DNA from: an uncultured Clostridia bacterium
Lineage (GTDB): Bacteria; Bacillota; Clostridia; Christensenellales; Aristaeellaceae
Assembly (NCBI GenBank): GCA_945877525.1
Contig: CAMDVP010000079.1
Location: 1 to 11,479, forward strand
DNA length: 11,479 nt
Direction of reading: 5' to 3'
Shown here: piece by piece, positions 1 through 6,449 of the stretch
Numbering within the stretch: the stretch's first letter is position 1
Layout of the letters: every line of letters begins with the position of its first letter
Notes under the pieces: model-generated
The model's input: the letters and a program-made list of their open reading frames with translations, nothing else
What the model was told of the DNA's origin: nothing
Database searches by the model: none
Made by a program: the position numbers and the translations under genes

Positions 1-705
1 CAGCTTGCCGTTCAGCTCGGGGATGACCAGGCCGATGGCCTTGGCAGCGCCGGTGCTGTTGGGAACGATGTTGGCGGCGCCGGCACGGGCACGACGCAGG
101 TCGCCCTTGCGATGGGGGCCGTCCAGGATCATCTGGTCGCCGGTGTAGGCATGCACGGTGGTCATGATGCCGCTCTGGATGGGGAAGGCGTCGTTCAGGG
201 CCTTAGCCATGGGAGCCAGGCAGTTGGTGGTGCAGGACGCGGCGGAGATGATCTGGTCGTCCTTGGTCAGGGTTTCGTTATTCACGTTGTACACAATGGT
301 CTTCAGGTCCTTGCCGGCGGGCGCGGAGATGACAACCTTCTTGGCGCCAGCGGTGATGTGGGCCATGGACTTTTCCTTGGAGCAGTAGAAGCCGGTGCAC
401 TCCAGCACCACGTCCACGTCCAGGGCGCCCCAGGGGCAGTCGGCAGCGTTCTTTTCGGCGTAGATCTTGATTTCCTTGCCGTCAACGATGATGGAGTTTT
501 CAGTGGCCTCCACGGTGTGGAGATTCTCGCCGATACGGCCGCAGTAGGAGCCCTGCGCGGTGTCGTACTTCAGCAGGTGGGCCAGCATGGCGGGAGAGGT
601 CAGGTCGTTGATGGCGACGATTTCGTAGCCCTCAGCGCCGAACATCTGACGGAAAGCAAGACGGCCGATACGGCCGAAGCCATTGATAGCAACCTTAACA
701 GCCAT
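1..705 (-). CDS. gap: Glyceraldehyde-3-phosphate dehydrogenase, NAD-type (3' end cut by window edge)
   Basis: Cytoplasmic glycolytic enzyme that oxidises glyceraldehyde-3-phosphate to 1,3-bisphosphoglycerate with NAD+ and phosphate. The 235 residues present cover about 70% of a usual length near 335. The start reads MAVKVAINGFGRIGR, the classic Rossmann dinucleotide fold. Asp34 in INDLT, followed by residues other than the NADP-type pattern, suggests NAD preference. The catalytic SCTTNC motif places the active-site cysteine near residue 158, and the conserved TTVHAYTGDQ and PNSTGAAKAIG segments follow. The reading frame is still open at base 1, so the C-terminal catalytic part lies outside. 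The ATG at 703-705 has a strong AGGAGG site 8 bases upstream. It has its own promoter, separate from the GNAT gene upstream. Glycolytic partners such as pgk or tpi often follow gap but would lie off the window. Confidence 0.98.
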   Translation of the reverse strand, partial: MAVKVAINGFGRIGRLAFRQMFGAEGYEIVAINDLTSPAMLAHLLKYDTAQGSYCGRIGENLHTVEATENSIIVDGKEIKIYAEKNAADCPWGALDVDVVLECTGFYCSKEKSMAHITAGAKKVVISAPAGKDLKTIVYNVNNETLTKDDQIISAASCTTNCLAPMAKALNDAFPIQSGIMTTVHAYTGDQMILDGPHRKGDLRRARAGAANIVPNSTGAAKAIGLVIPELNGKL

Positions 706-750
706 TGGATGATACCTCCTTGTATTTGGTCGCGGATTGTTCCGTATACT

Positions 751-779
751 ATTCTACCCAATTTTGCGCTATTTTGCAA
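751..779 (-). promoter_or_regulatory. Sigma-A-type promoter of gap
   Basis: On the minus strand, TTGCAA (774-779) and TAGAAT (751-756) are separated by exactly 17 bases, 4/6 and 5/6 matches to the -35 and -10 consensus. Transcription would start near 744, giving an untranslated leader of about 40 bases that contains the AGGAGG ribosome binding site of gap. No regulator operator was recognised with confidence. Confidence 0.75.
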
Positions 780-806
780 TAGGGTTTATGCTTTTTCATG
801 AAGTTT

Positions 807-822
807 TGTGAAAAAATTCACA
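807..822. repeat. Short AT-rich inverted repeat upstream of the gap promoter
   Basis: TGTGAA and TTCACA form a perfect 6-bp inverted repeat around a 4-base spacer, 28 bases upstream of the gap -35 box and about 40 bases after the GNAT stop codon. It could be an operator or a weak terminator for the upstream operon. It has no U-run directly after the stem on the minus strand, so a canonical terminator is unlikely. The rest of 706-863 shows nothing else recognisable. Confidence 0.3.
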
Positions 823-863
823 CTTGTGGTAATAATGCATCCCGCCGGGGCTGGAAATCCCTT

Positions 864-1283
864 TCAAATAGCCTTAACCAGAAACAGCTCCATGGGCTGT
901 TCATACCCCGGCACGTCCATCACCAGCCCGCCGCAATCCCTGTACCCCAGGCGGCGGTAGAAGTGCTGCGCGTCCTCATCCACCTGGGTGGAGGTCAGCA
1001 GCATGCCATGGCCCTGTTCCTTCATGTCCTGCTCCCAGTGTTCCATCAGCAGCCGACCATAGCCCTTCCTTTGATGGGGCCAGTCCACAAACAGCATCGT
1101 GCAAAAGGGCGTGTTGTCCCAAAACAGATTGTAGCGCAAAAGTCCCACCGGCACGCCGTCCTCCTCCAGCACATAACCCTGCCGTCGCGCCACCTTCTGC
1201 ATGAACTCGCTTTCCGCCAGGTGCCCGTCCAGCCGGAACCAGAAGTCCCGATCCTTTTCCTCCGCATAGCGGATTTCCGTCAT
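864..1283 (-). CDS. GNAT-family N-acetyltransferase
   Basis: Predicted cytoplasmic acyltransferase moving acetyl from acetyl-CoA to an amine; the substrate cannot be inferred. The 139 residues match a single GNAT domain. The acetyl-CoA pyrophosphate-binding loop is QRKGYG at residues 71-76, preceded by the beta-4 strand TMLFVD and followed by the helix GRLLMEHWE. The C-terminal FYRRLGYRDCG is the usual GNAT beta-5/helix-4 region. An in-frame ATG 33 bases further upstream exists, but the start at 1283 is preferred because AAAGGA lies 10 bases before it and because it falls one base after the stop codon of the FliB-like gene. It is therefore the third gene of the ferritin-like/FliB-like/GNAT operon and probably translationally coupled. 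Confidence 0.88.
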   Translation of the reverse strand: MTEIRYAEEKDRDFWFRLDGHLAESEFMQKVARRQGYVLEEDGVPVGLLRYNLFWDNTPFCTMLFVDWPHQRKGYGRLLMEHWEQDMKEQGHGMLLTSTQVDEDAQHFYRRLGYRDCGGLVMDVPGYEQPMELFLVKAI

Positions 1284-1284
1284 G

Positions 1285-2202
1285 TCAAACCATTCCTTTC
1301 CGCAGCTGCCGGTCAATCACATCCAATACAGCTTCCACATTTTCGTCGGAATACTCGATTTCCGAGGAATACAGCCGCGCTGTTTCCACCAATCCGTCCA
1401 TGGTCTGATCATGGCTGAACATGTGCCGGAGCAATCGCCACATGATCGCGCAGTACGCCAGATGCCCGGAGAAGTCCCCGTCCTCCAGACCGGCGGGCAA
1501 ATGCCGGTACAACAGATAGACCATCAGCTGCTCCAGGGGAATCTCCCAGCGCGCATCCACCGTCTTTTCTTTCTGATCCAGCCGCGAAAGACAGTCCTCC
1601 CAGGCCATATCCAGTCTCTCCAGCTTTTTCAGCTCTGCCGCCCACTCTTCCGGATGGATGTCGGCGTTCATACCAGCGCATGCCAGAAGCCGGTTCGCCC
1701 GCTCTGTCATGTGGAACGTTCTGTCCTGAGCAATAGCCAGCAGTTGATCACGCCATGGCAGAAAGCCGTCGTCCTCTTCCTCCGGCTGTCCGTCGTCCTC
1801 AAGCAGTACAAGCCCGGTCTTTTTTTCCCGGCTCAGCAGCAACCTGCCCGCCGCCTCGCAGCACAGCCCCAGCCCGATTTCGATCCTGCCGGGCAGAAAG
1901 CTGCGGTAGCGTGGATGATCGGCACAGATTTGGCACAGGCTGTTTTCTCCTAATGTCAGAATCAGTTGACACAGACCGCTTTTTGTCAGAAAGGGGCAGC
2001 GCTCGTCTTCCTCCAGCCGGAAGCAGCCTGCTTCCCAATTGATTTTCTCCCGTAGCTTTTCCCCGATGGTCCCGCCGGTGCGGCGGTAGCGCTCCAGGGA
2101 CTCTTCGTCTATGTCGATTTCCCAGCCCGCGCAGCAGGTATGGGCGCACCGATCCATCAGGCAACGGAACTGCTCGTAGCCGCTGATCGCATACAGCTTC
2201 AC
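1285..2202 (-). CDS. FliB-like protein (flagellin lysine-N-methylase family, cysteine-cluster)
   Basis: A 305-residue protein of the FliB/YkgJ-like cysteine-cluster type. Family members are annotated as flagellin lysine N-methylases; Salmonella FliB is known to methylate flagellin lysines and is reported to hold an iron-sulfur cluster. Visible motifs are C14, C19, C23-C24, CPFL at 69-72, C78, LCQIC at 89-93 followed by HPR (96-98), and CCEA at 114-117, the cysteine pattern of the family. The C-terminal two thirds is acidic, without recognised motifs. The start is a GTG at 2200-2202 that overlaps the TGA of the ferritin-like gene (GTGA), with GGAGG 10 bases upstream. No flagellar genes are in the window, so the flagellin substrate is unproven; many Clostridia without obvious flagella carry homologues. 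Family assignment is good, function uncertain. Confidence 0.82.
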   Translation of the reverse strand: MKLYAISGYEQFRCLMDRCAHTCCAGWEIDIDEESLERYRRTGGTIGEKLREKINWEAGCFRLEEDERCPFLTKSGLCQLILTLGENSLCQICADHPRYRSFLPGRIEIGLGLCCEAAGRLLLSREKKTGLVLLEDDGQPEEEDDGFLPWRDQLLAIAQDRTFHMTERANRLLACAGMNADIHPEEWAAELKKLERLDMAWEDCLSRLDQKEKTVDARWEIPLEQLMVYLLYRHLPAGLEDGDFSGHLAYCAIMWRLLRHMFSHDQTMDGLVETARLYSSEIEYSDENVEAVLDVIDRQLRKGMV

Positions 2203-2663
2203 TCCGCCGTGTCCTCCAGATGGCGCTTCAGCTCCGCCAGGTGCAGCGATTCCTCCCGGGCAATGTTCATGAACGCCTCAGCTGTTTCGGCCCTGTCGCA
2301 CTTTTTGGAAAAGTCGAGATAGGTTTCCACCGCGTCCTTCTCATTCTCCGCCGCAAAAGCATACAGCCCCCGCAGGGTGGAAAGCCCCTGCTTCCGTTCC
2401 ATTTCCATCACCCCACCGGGAAACAGCACCTCCGCCGCCAGTGCTTTAAGCAGCATCCGCTCCTCGCTTTTTTCCAGCCCGCAGTCTGCCCGCATGGCCG
2501 TGAAACGGCGCAAATGTTCCCGTTCATCTGACAGAATCTCCCGGATTCCCTTTTGAACCCCTTCGTCCTGCGCCAGCAGAAGCGCCCGCTCATAAATGCC
2601 GATGGCGCGGCGCTCCATTTCCATCGCCACGCACAGGGCCTGGTTTTCATTGCGAACAATCAT
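2199..2663 (-). CDS. Ferritin-like / rubrerythrin-type diiron-domain protein
   Basis: A 154-residue, all-helical protein with two ExxH-type metal-binding repeats, the signature of the ferritin-like four-helix bundle. The first half has Glu15/Glu17 in AMEMERRA and then DEREH (Glu47, His50). The second half has Glu106/Glu108 in AAENEKDA and then REESLH (Glu138, His141). These would bind two irons, giving a peroxidase, oxidase or iron-handling activity. There is no rubredoxin-like C-terminal CxxC domain, so it is not a full rubrerythrin. The ATG at 2661-2663 has AAAGGA about 8 bases upstream. It is first in an operon with the FliB-like and GNAT genes and overlaps the next gene by 4 bases. No clear promoter was found; upstream is the DnaA-box cluster. 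Confidence 0.85.
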   Translation of the reverse strand: MIVRNENQALCVAMEMERRAIGIYERALLLAQDEGVQKGIREILSDEREHLRRFTAMRADCGLEKSEERMLLKALAAEVLFPGGVMEMERKQGLSTLRGLYAFAAENEKDAVETYLDFSKKCDRAETAEAFMNIAREESLHLAELKRHLEDTAE

Positions 2664-2717
2664 GTCTTTTTTCCTTTCTCCATGGCAAAAGACCGGTTAT
2701 CCTCCGCTTCTGCACTG

Positions 2718-2822
2718 CAATCCACATGGTTATCCACACTTATCCACAACTTTATCCACAGTTTGCACAGACCGCAGGACTCCAGCGGACATTTTTTCCA
2801 CATTATCCACAGGTTTTCCACA
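2718..2822 (+). promoter_or_regulatory. DnaA-box cluster (two triplets)
   Basis: Four exact TTATCCACA DnaA boxes lie at 2730-2738, 2740-2748, 2752-2760 and 2803-2811. Two one-mismatch boxes, TTTTCCACA, flank the last at 2794-2802 and 2814-2822, and a weaker CAATCCACA lies at 2718-2726. All point the same way. They form two triplets, with start spacings of 10 and 12 bases, then 9 and 11, roughly one helical turn apart. The cluster occupies the 284-base gap between the DUF1858 terminator and the ferritin-like gene. An imperfect 18-bp palindrome (GCCG...CGGC, about 2858-2875) lies beside it. There is no strongly AT-rich unwinding element next to the boxes. Roles possible: DnaA-regulated promoter region, DnaA titration cluster, or part of an origin. 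Confidence 0.85.
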
Positions 2823-2895
2823 GTCTGCTGGTCATAACTTTTTTTCGGGACAAATTGCCGCAAAGCCTTTCGGCATAAGCGTTTCCCGTCATGCC

Positions 2896-2931
2896 ATAAA
2901 GAAAAGCTCCCTTTGCCCGCGGGCAGGGAGC
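2896..2931 (-). terminator. Rho-independent terminator of the DUF1858 gene
   Basis: On the minus strand, GCTCCCT (2925-2931) pairs perfectly with AGGGAGC (2906-2912) around a 12-base loop that itself contains GCCC/GGGC. A T-rich tail, TTTTCTTTA, follows. It begins 17 bases after the stop codon of the DUF1858 gene and separates that unit from the ferritin-like operon. Confidence 0.88.
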
Positions 2932-2947
2932 CTGTGGAAATCCGAAG

Positions 2948-3151
2948 TTATTCCTTCTCAGCGAAATATTCGTTCAGCTGATGCACCAGCTCATCGGCGT
3001 TCGCGCCATGGGCCATGCAGGCTTCCTCAATGGACTCTGCCGTGGCATGGGGGCAGCCAAGGCAATGCATGCCAAACTCCATAAAGATGCGTGCCGTGCC
3101 GCGATCGGCCGTCAGCACCTGCGCCAGAGTCATGCTCTTATCAACCGTCAT
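2948..3151 (-). CDS. DUF1858 domain protein (small CxxC redox-disulfide type)
   Basis: A 67-residue protein with a single DUF1858 domain. Members are small soluble proteins often described as hybrid-cluster-protein-associated redox disulfide domains; the biochemical role is not established. The motif GMHCLGCPHATAESIEEAC is plain, with the CxxC pair at residues 30 and 33. An ATG in the same frame 33 bases upstream (3182-3184) touches the -10 box of the promoter and so cannot be in the transcript; the ATG at 3149-3151, after AAAGGAAAGGA, is therefore the start. It is transcribed alone, with its own promoter and terminator. The conserved cysteine pair fits a redox or metal-responsive job in an anaerobe, which is an inference. 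Confidence 0.87.
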   Translation of the reverse strand: MTVDKSMTLAQVLTADRGTARIFMEFGMHCLGCPHATAESIEEACMAHGANADELVHQLNEYFAEKE

Positions 3152-3183
3152 GGTATCATCATTCCTTTCCTTTGGATAAGTCA

Positions 3184-3212
3184 ATCATACTTCATCATGC
3201 CCGTTCTGTCAA
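3184..3212 (-). promoter_or_regulatory. Sigma-A-type promoter of the DUF1858 gene
   Basis: Perfect -35 TTGACA (3207-3212), 17-base spacer, -10 TATGAT (3184-3189) on the minus strand. Transcription should start near 3177, leaving an untranslated leader of about 26 bases. Its position rules out the longer in-frame start of the DUF1858 gene. Confidence 0.88.
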
Positions 3213-3259
3213 GGGAAATACCACACAAATGAAAGGTGCAGTTTTTCCAGGAAAAGCCG

Positions 3260-4144
3260 TCAGTCATCCAGCTTCACAGGCAGGTCGGTTTCGTTAAAGG
3301 GGTCGTGTCCCTCATAGCCGTTCAGGTTGATTTGTCCATCTGCTACGGGCAGCGCGTCCTCCCTTTTCACCGCCACGGGCTCCGGGGCTGTCAGAAGATG
3401 CACCGTCAGATAACCATCTTCCTCAAACTCCAGCCGGATTTGTTCTCCAAAGCGGGTCATGGCGATGACCTCCGTCTGCCTGCACCGGGCCCTGCGGGCA
3501 TATTCCTCGGCAATTTCCGCCCGCCCCCAGAAGTGCATGGGAACCAGAAGCCTGGGCTTCACGCTCAGAATGAAGTAATTCGCTCCCGCGTCGAACAGAC
3601 GCCCCTGTCTGGGATCTACCGGGAAGAACGCCAGGTCAATGCTTTCCTTCATGATAGGATCCACTGCCCGGCGGAAGCGCTCGTCCGCCTCTTCAATTTC
3701 CTTGATGGTGGATTCCTCCCGCCAGTGCCAGAAGTTCAAATCCCCTGCATGGAAGATATGCACGCCGCACAGATCCACCAGAAAGCTTACGCCCAGATCG
3801 GTGGACTCAAACGCCTTCACCCTGACCCGGGAACTGAGTTCCATTTCATCTCCTGGGGCCATGCGGCGGCCCCGGGTGCCCACAGGCATGTCGCTTGACA
3901 CAATATAGGTCACGGGCACTTCCTTGCGCCACTCAAACACCGCTGGATCCAAATGATCCGGATGCTCGTGGCTGATGAACACATAAATTTCCTTGTATGC
4001 GCGCAGCATGTCCGGCGTGATTCGCTTGCTCTCGGGAAGCTCGCCCTTTTCGCCCAGCCAATAGTCGAACACCAGCAGCACGTCGTCCATCGCCGCGGAG
4101 AATCCGCTGTGATGATAGTAGGTTACATCCAGCCATTTTTCCAT
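3260..4144 (-). CDS. Metallo-beta-lactamase-fold hydrolase
   Basis: A 294-residue cytoplasmic protein of the MBL-fold metallo-hydrolase superfamily; substrate unknown. The metal motif HEHPDH is at residues 59-64 (HxHxDH). A second metal segment HAGD (His132, Asp135) is in HAGDLNFWHW, and a final conserved histidine is in PMHFWGR (His204). The usual metal-binding histidine between these is not obvious; STDLGVSF sits at about that position, so the metal site may be unusual. The start is ATG at 4142-4144, with GGAGG 10 bases upstream; a longer frame opens further upstream at 4225 without a ribosome binding site and would read through a structured leader. It has its own strong promoter and no clear terminator before the next promoter. 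The last 30 residues are acidic and look poorly conserved. Confidence 0.88.
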   Translation of the reverse strand: MEKWLDVTYYHHSGFSAAMDDVLLVFDYWLGEKGELPESKRITPDMLRAYKEIYVFISHEHPDHLDPAVFEWRKEVPVTYIVSSDMPVGTRGRRMAPGDEMELSSRVRVKAFESTDLGVSFLVDLCGVHIFHAGDLNFWHWREESTIKEIEEADERFRRAVDPIMKESIDLAFFPVDPRQGRLFDAGANYFILSVKPRLLVPMHFWGRAEIAEEYARRARCRQTEVIAMTRFGEQIRLEFEEDGYLTVHLLTAPEPVAVKREDALPVADGQINLNGYEGHDPFNETDLPVKLDD

Positions 4145-4306
4145 AGCATGAGCACCTCCATGAAACCGGGCTGGAACACGTCTTTTCCAGGGCCCGGCAC
4201 GATTCATCGGCCCTGCCCTGCGCATGGCCTGAGAATAAGAGCCTCGGGCAGCTCATCTATCTTGAAGCCGCCCGGGTATCAGGCGGCGGATTGCCGGTCG
4301 CTCACT
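4145..4306 (-). promoter_or_regulatory. Long structured 5' leader of the MBL-fold gene (no known RNA class recognised)
   Basis: About 160 transcribed bases lie between the promoter and the ribosome binding site. Three stems can be drawn: 4267-4272 with 4282-4287 (6 bp); 4245-4253 with 4266-4274 (9 bp with one G-U pair, 12-base loop); and a bulged hairpin 4166-4197 (CTGGAA/TTCCAG plus CCGGG/CCCGG) ending 6 bases before GGAGG. The first two share 4267-4272 and so exclude each other. This suggests a switching leader, but I did not match it to any riboswitch, T-box or other RNA family, and no U-tailed terminator is formed. Confidence 0.4.
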
Positions 4307-4312
4307 TTGGAT

Positions 4313-4341
4313 ATTATGCCATGGAAAACCCTTTTTGTCAA
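4313..4341 (-). promoter_or_regulatory. Sigma-A-type promoter of the MBL-fold gene
   Basis: Perfect -35 TTGACA (4336-4341), 17-base spacer and -10 CATAAT (4313-4318) on the minus strand. The predicted start is near 4306, about 160 bases before the start codon, which is unusually far and leaves room for the structured leader. Confidence 0.85.
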
Positions 4342-4348
4342 TTTATTT

Positions 4349-4402
4349 GGACTTTTTTAGTGGTTCAGTCCCATTTTTTTATTCAAAACAGTCCTGTTTT
4401 TT
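4349..4402 (+). other. Two terminator-like hairpins oriented towards the plus strand
   Basis: GGACT (4349-4353) and AGTCC (4367-4371) are followed by seven T (4374-4380). AAAACA (4385-4390) and TGTTTT (4395-4400) are followed by further T. Both would stop rightward transcripts, yet no plus-strand gene exists. They lie just after the stop codon of the phosphodiesterase gene. On the minus strand they have no U-tail, so termination of the addA operon here is not clear. They may block antisense transcription, or the pattern may be incidental in this AT-rich spacer. Confidence 0.3.
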
Positions 4403-4418
4403 GTTGAAAGTACCACTT

Positions 4419-5621
4419 TTAATCCATTTTGATCATTTGGCTATGATCCTCTCCCTCCGCCTGGGGCAGGCGGATGCCCATCAGGCCCGCCAGGGTGGGC
4501 GCCACATCCCTCATGGGCATTGCCGGCATCGTCACGCCCTCCCGGATGCCGCGGCCACGCACCGCCAGCAAACAGTTTTCCGCCGGACTTCCCGGGCCGA
4601 AACCATGCGGTGCCTTTTCCCGCTTTGCCTGGGGAAGCCCGTCCGCGAACACGACCCCTGGCGCGGCTTCCACCGCCAGGTCAGGCCCCGCCACGCAGCC
4701 GAGCCTGTCCAGCTCCTCCCGGTCATAGACATGGCTCACCCCTGTCTCCTGCATGTGCCCGTTCAGCCAGCCTTTCACATTCTCCGGCTTTTCCGTAAAT
4801 ACATAGGCCGACATGCCGTTGGATTGCACCTGGGCCTTCATTCCCGCTTTTGTCAGCGCGTTTCCAAGGACAACAGGCTTGTCCACATCCGCCTGTCCGT
4901 GATCGGTGACCACCGCCAGCAGCGCGTCCTCCATGCCGGGCGAATGCTGCATGACCTCCCACAGCGCCTTGACCCGTTCCTCCTGTCGCTTCAGCCCTGC
5001 CATGGCTTCCGGACTGTTTACGCCGTGGAGATGCCTCATTTCATCTACATCCACCAGATGCAGCGCCGTCAGCTCCGGCTGATGGGCCGCGATGACGTCC
5101 TTTCCCAGGATCACGGCATAATCGCTCAGATATGGCTCTCGAATGCTTTTGCGTTTTCTTCCGTGCTTGATCTCCATGTGCAGAATCCATCCCGGCGTGC
5201 CATAGGCCAGCATTTTTGTCACCTGATTTTCTCCCGGCAATGCCAGTACCTCCGGAAAGTTCCATCGGATGGCGCGGCTTTTGCCCGTCACCGGCCAGAG
5301 CATGGACGCGCACCTTCCCCCTTCCCGGCGCACCGCCTGAAACAGGGTTTCCCGCCTGACCTGACCTTCCTCCCAGTACCATGCGCGCATGGCGGCTTCC
5401 TTGTCCGGCTGGAAGGGCTGATTCTGTCCAATGCCATGGCCGGCAGGGTCACAGCCGGTTACCAGTGTGGTATGCGCCGGATAGGTCAGCGCCGGAAACA
5501 CCGTTTTTACCTTTGTGCATACCGCCGCATGGCGAAGCCATTCCCCCAGCCAGCCTTCTTGAAATTGCTTCATGTCCTGCTCAAATACCGCGTCCAGGGA
5601 CACCAGCACCATCTTGCGCAT
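4419..5621 (-). CDS. Alkaline phosphatase / nucleotide pyrophosphatase (NPP) superfamily phosphodiesterase
   Basis: A 400-residue metal-dependent hydrolase of the type I phosphodiesterase/NPP group, expected to cleave phosphodiester or pyrophosphate bonds with two zinc ions; substrate unknown. Metal and catalytic residues follow the NPP order: Asp10 in LVSLDA, the nucleophile Thr46 in FPALTYPAHTTLVTG, Asp193 and His197 in VDVDEMRHLHG, Asp240-His241 in VTDHGQ, and His339 in PHGFGPGSP. There is no signal peptide or membrane segment, unlike many secreted NPPs, so it probably acts in the cytoplasm. The ATG at 5619-5621 has GGGAGG 6 bases upstream and begins 15 bases after the stop of the PHP gene. 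It is the last gene of the addA-PHP-phosphodiesterase unit. Phosphopentomutase or phosphoglycerate mutase relatives share the fold but lack this NPP-type threonine motif. Confidence 0.87.
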   Translation of the reverse strand: MRKMVLVSLDAVFEQDMKQFQEGWLGEWLRHAAVCTKVKTVFPALTYPAHTTLVTGCDPAGHGIGQNQPFQPDKEAAMRAWYWEEGQVRRETLFQAVRREGGRCASMLWPVTGKSRAIRWNFPEVLALPGENQVTKMLAYGTPGWILHMEIKHGRKRKSIREPYLSDYAVILGKDVIAAHQPELTALHLVDVDEMRHLHGVNSPEAMAGLKRQEERVKALWEVMQHSPGMEDALLAVVTDHGQADVDKPVVLGNALTKAGMKAQVQSNGMSAYVFTEKPENVKGWLNGHMQETGVSHVYDREELDRLGCVAGPDLAVEAAPGVVFADGLPQAKREKAPHGFGPGSPAENCLLAVRGRGIREGVTMPAMPMRDVAPTLAGLMGIRLPQAEGEDHSQMIKMD

Positions 5622-5636
5622 ATTGCGCCTCCCGTG

Positions 5637-6449
5637 TCAGATTCTGTAAAGTAATCTTTTTCTTTTATCGAAGCTTGCCTGATATTTTCCGCCCATGGCT
5701 CTCACCATGTCCTTGGCCCGCTCGATACCGTCGTAGTCCCGCGCCGTATCATGGCTGTCGCTGCCGAAGGTGAAGTTTTCCCCTCCCAGTTCGATATACC
5801 TGCGAAGAATGCTTCTATGGGGCAGTGTATCCCCCGTGGAGGCATAACCGGATGTATTGACCTCGATACATTTGTCGTTTGCAATCACATATTTCAGCAG
5901 CGTGTCAAAGGCATCCGGCGCATCCTCATAGACCAGCGGTCTTTCCTTTCCCTGATAAACGCTGAACTTCGCCACATACCCGATATGCGCCACGCTGTCG
6001 AAATCCATCCACTGCGTGACGGAGCTTGCCTTTGCCTCGGCATACTCTCTGTAAGCCTGCTTTCGTGTTTTTCCATCAAAATACTCAGGTGCGCAGTAGC
6101 AATCCACCCCATTGACCAAATGGAGGCTTAGCAGGCGAAAGTCCAGCGGAAGCGAATCCAATTCCTTCATGATGGCATCCCGGCACAGCGGATTGTCGCC
6201 AATTTCCACCCCTGTACGAATTGTCAGCTGCGGATAGCGCTGTCTTGCCTCCCTGACCTCCTGAAACACTGCATCCCATAGCGGTGGCACATCACAGGTG
6301 GAATCTGGATGTCCCGGTTCAATATGCTCTGTCAGGCATATTTCCCCCACGCCCTTTTCCAGCATGGTTCGGCATAATTCGTCCAGGCTCTGCCTTCCGT
6401 CAAAGGAATGCAGCGTGTGCAGATGATAATCCATTCTTCTTTGTTCCAC
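5637..6449 (-). CDS. PHP-domain phosphatase, histidinol-phosphatase (HisJ/HisK-type) family
   Basis: A 270-residue PHP-fold metallo-phosphatase. The family includes histidinol-phosphate phosphatase of histidine synthesis, but no his genes are nearby, so the substrate is open. PHP motifs appear in order: DYHLHT (His9, His11), TEH (Glu41, His42), GVEIG (Glu82), SLH (His110), AHIGY (His155), IEVN (Glu196) and GSDSH (Asp231, His233), giving a full trinuclear metal site. The start is chosen as GTG at 6447-6449, since TAAAGGAG ends 8 bases upstream; the next ATG (codon 6) is 23 bases from that site, too far. The ribosome binding site overlaps the addA stop codon and the gene starts 13 bases after it, so it is co-transcribed with addA. 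Codons 1-3 and the spacer before them are a parS site. Confidence 0.88.
   Translation of the reverse strand: MEQRRMDYHLHTLHSFDGRQSLDELCRTMLEKGVGEICLTEHIEPGHPDSTCDVPPLWDAVFQEVREARQRYPQLTIRTGVEIGDNPLCRDAIMKELDSLPLDFRLLSLHLVNGVDCYCAPEYFDGKTRKQAYREYAEAKASSVTQWMDFDSVAHIGYVAKFSVYQGKERPLVYEDAPDAFDTLLKYVIANDKCIEVNTSGYASTGDTLPHRSILRRYIELGGENFTFGSDSHDTARDYDGIERAKDMVRAMGGKYQASFDKRKRLLYRI

Noticed and set aside
112..801. Plus-strand open frame of 229 codons across gap
   Set aside because: It is the mirror of the GAPDH coding strand (Gly/Val/His-rich) and runs through the gap promoter; no ribosome binding site or domain.
1282..1953. Plus-strand open frame of 223 codons opposite the FliB-like gene
   Set aside because: Antisense shadow of a gene with a clear cysteine-cluster motif set and operon spacing.
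2718..2822. Short-repeat CRISPR array
   Set aside because: The repeated unit is a 9-base DnaA box with 1-3 base gaps, not a 25-40 base repeat with unique spacers, and no cas genes are present.
2660..2863. Minus-strand open frame of 67 codons upstream of the ferritin-like gene
   Set aside because: Its repeated Leu-Trp-Ile segments are translations of the repeated DnaA boxes, so it is a by-product of the box array.
3933..4256. Possible small leader protein starting in the MBL-fold leader (ATG at 4256)
   Set aside because: No good ribosome binding site, and most of it overlaps the MBL-fold gene in another frame with no family resemblance.
4335..5654. Long plus-strand open frame of 439 codons opposite the phosphodiesterase gene
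   Set aside because: It is antisense to a gene with complete catalytic motifs, has no recognisable domain and is rich in His, Pro and Arg as expected from reading a GC-rich gene backwards.
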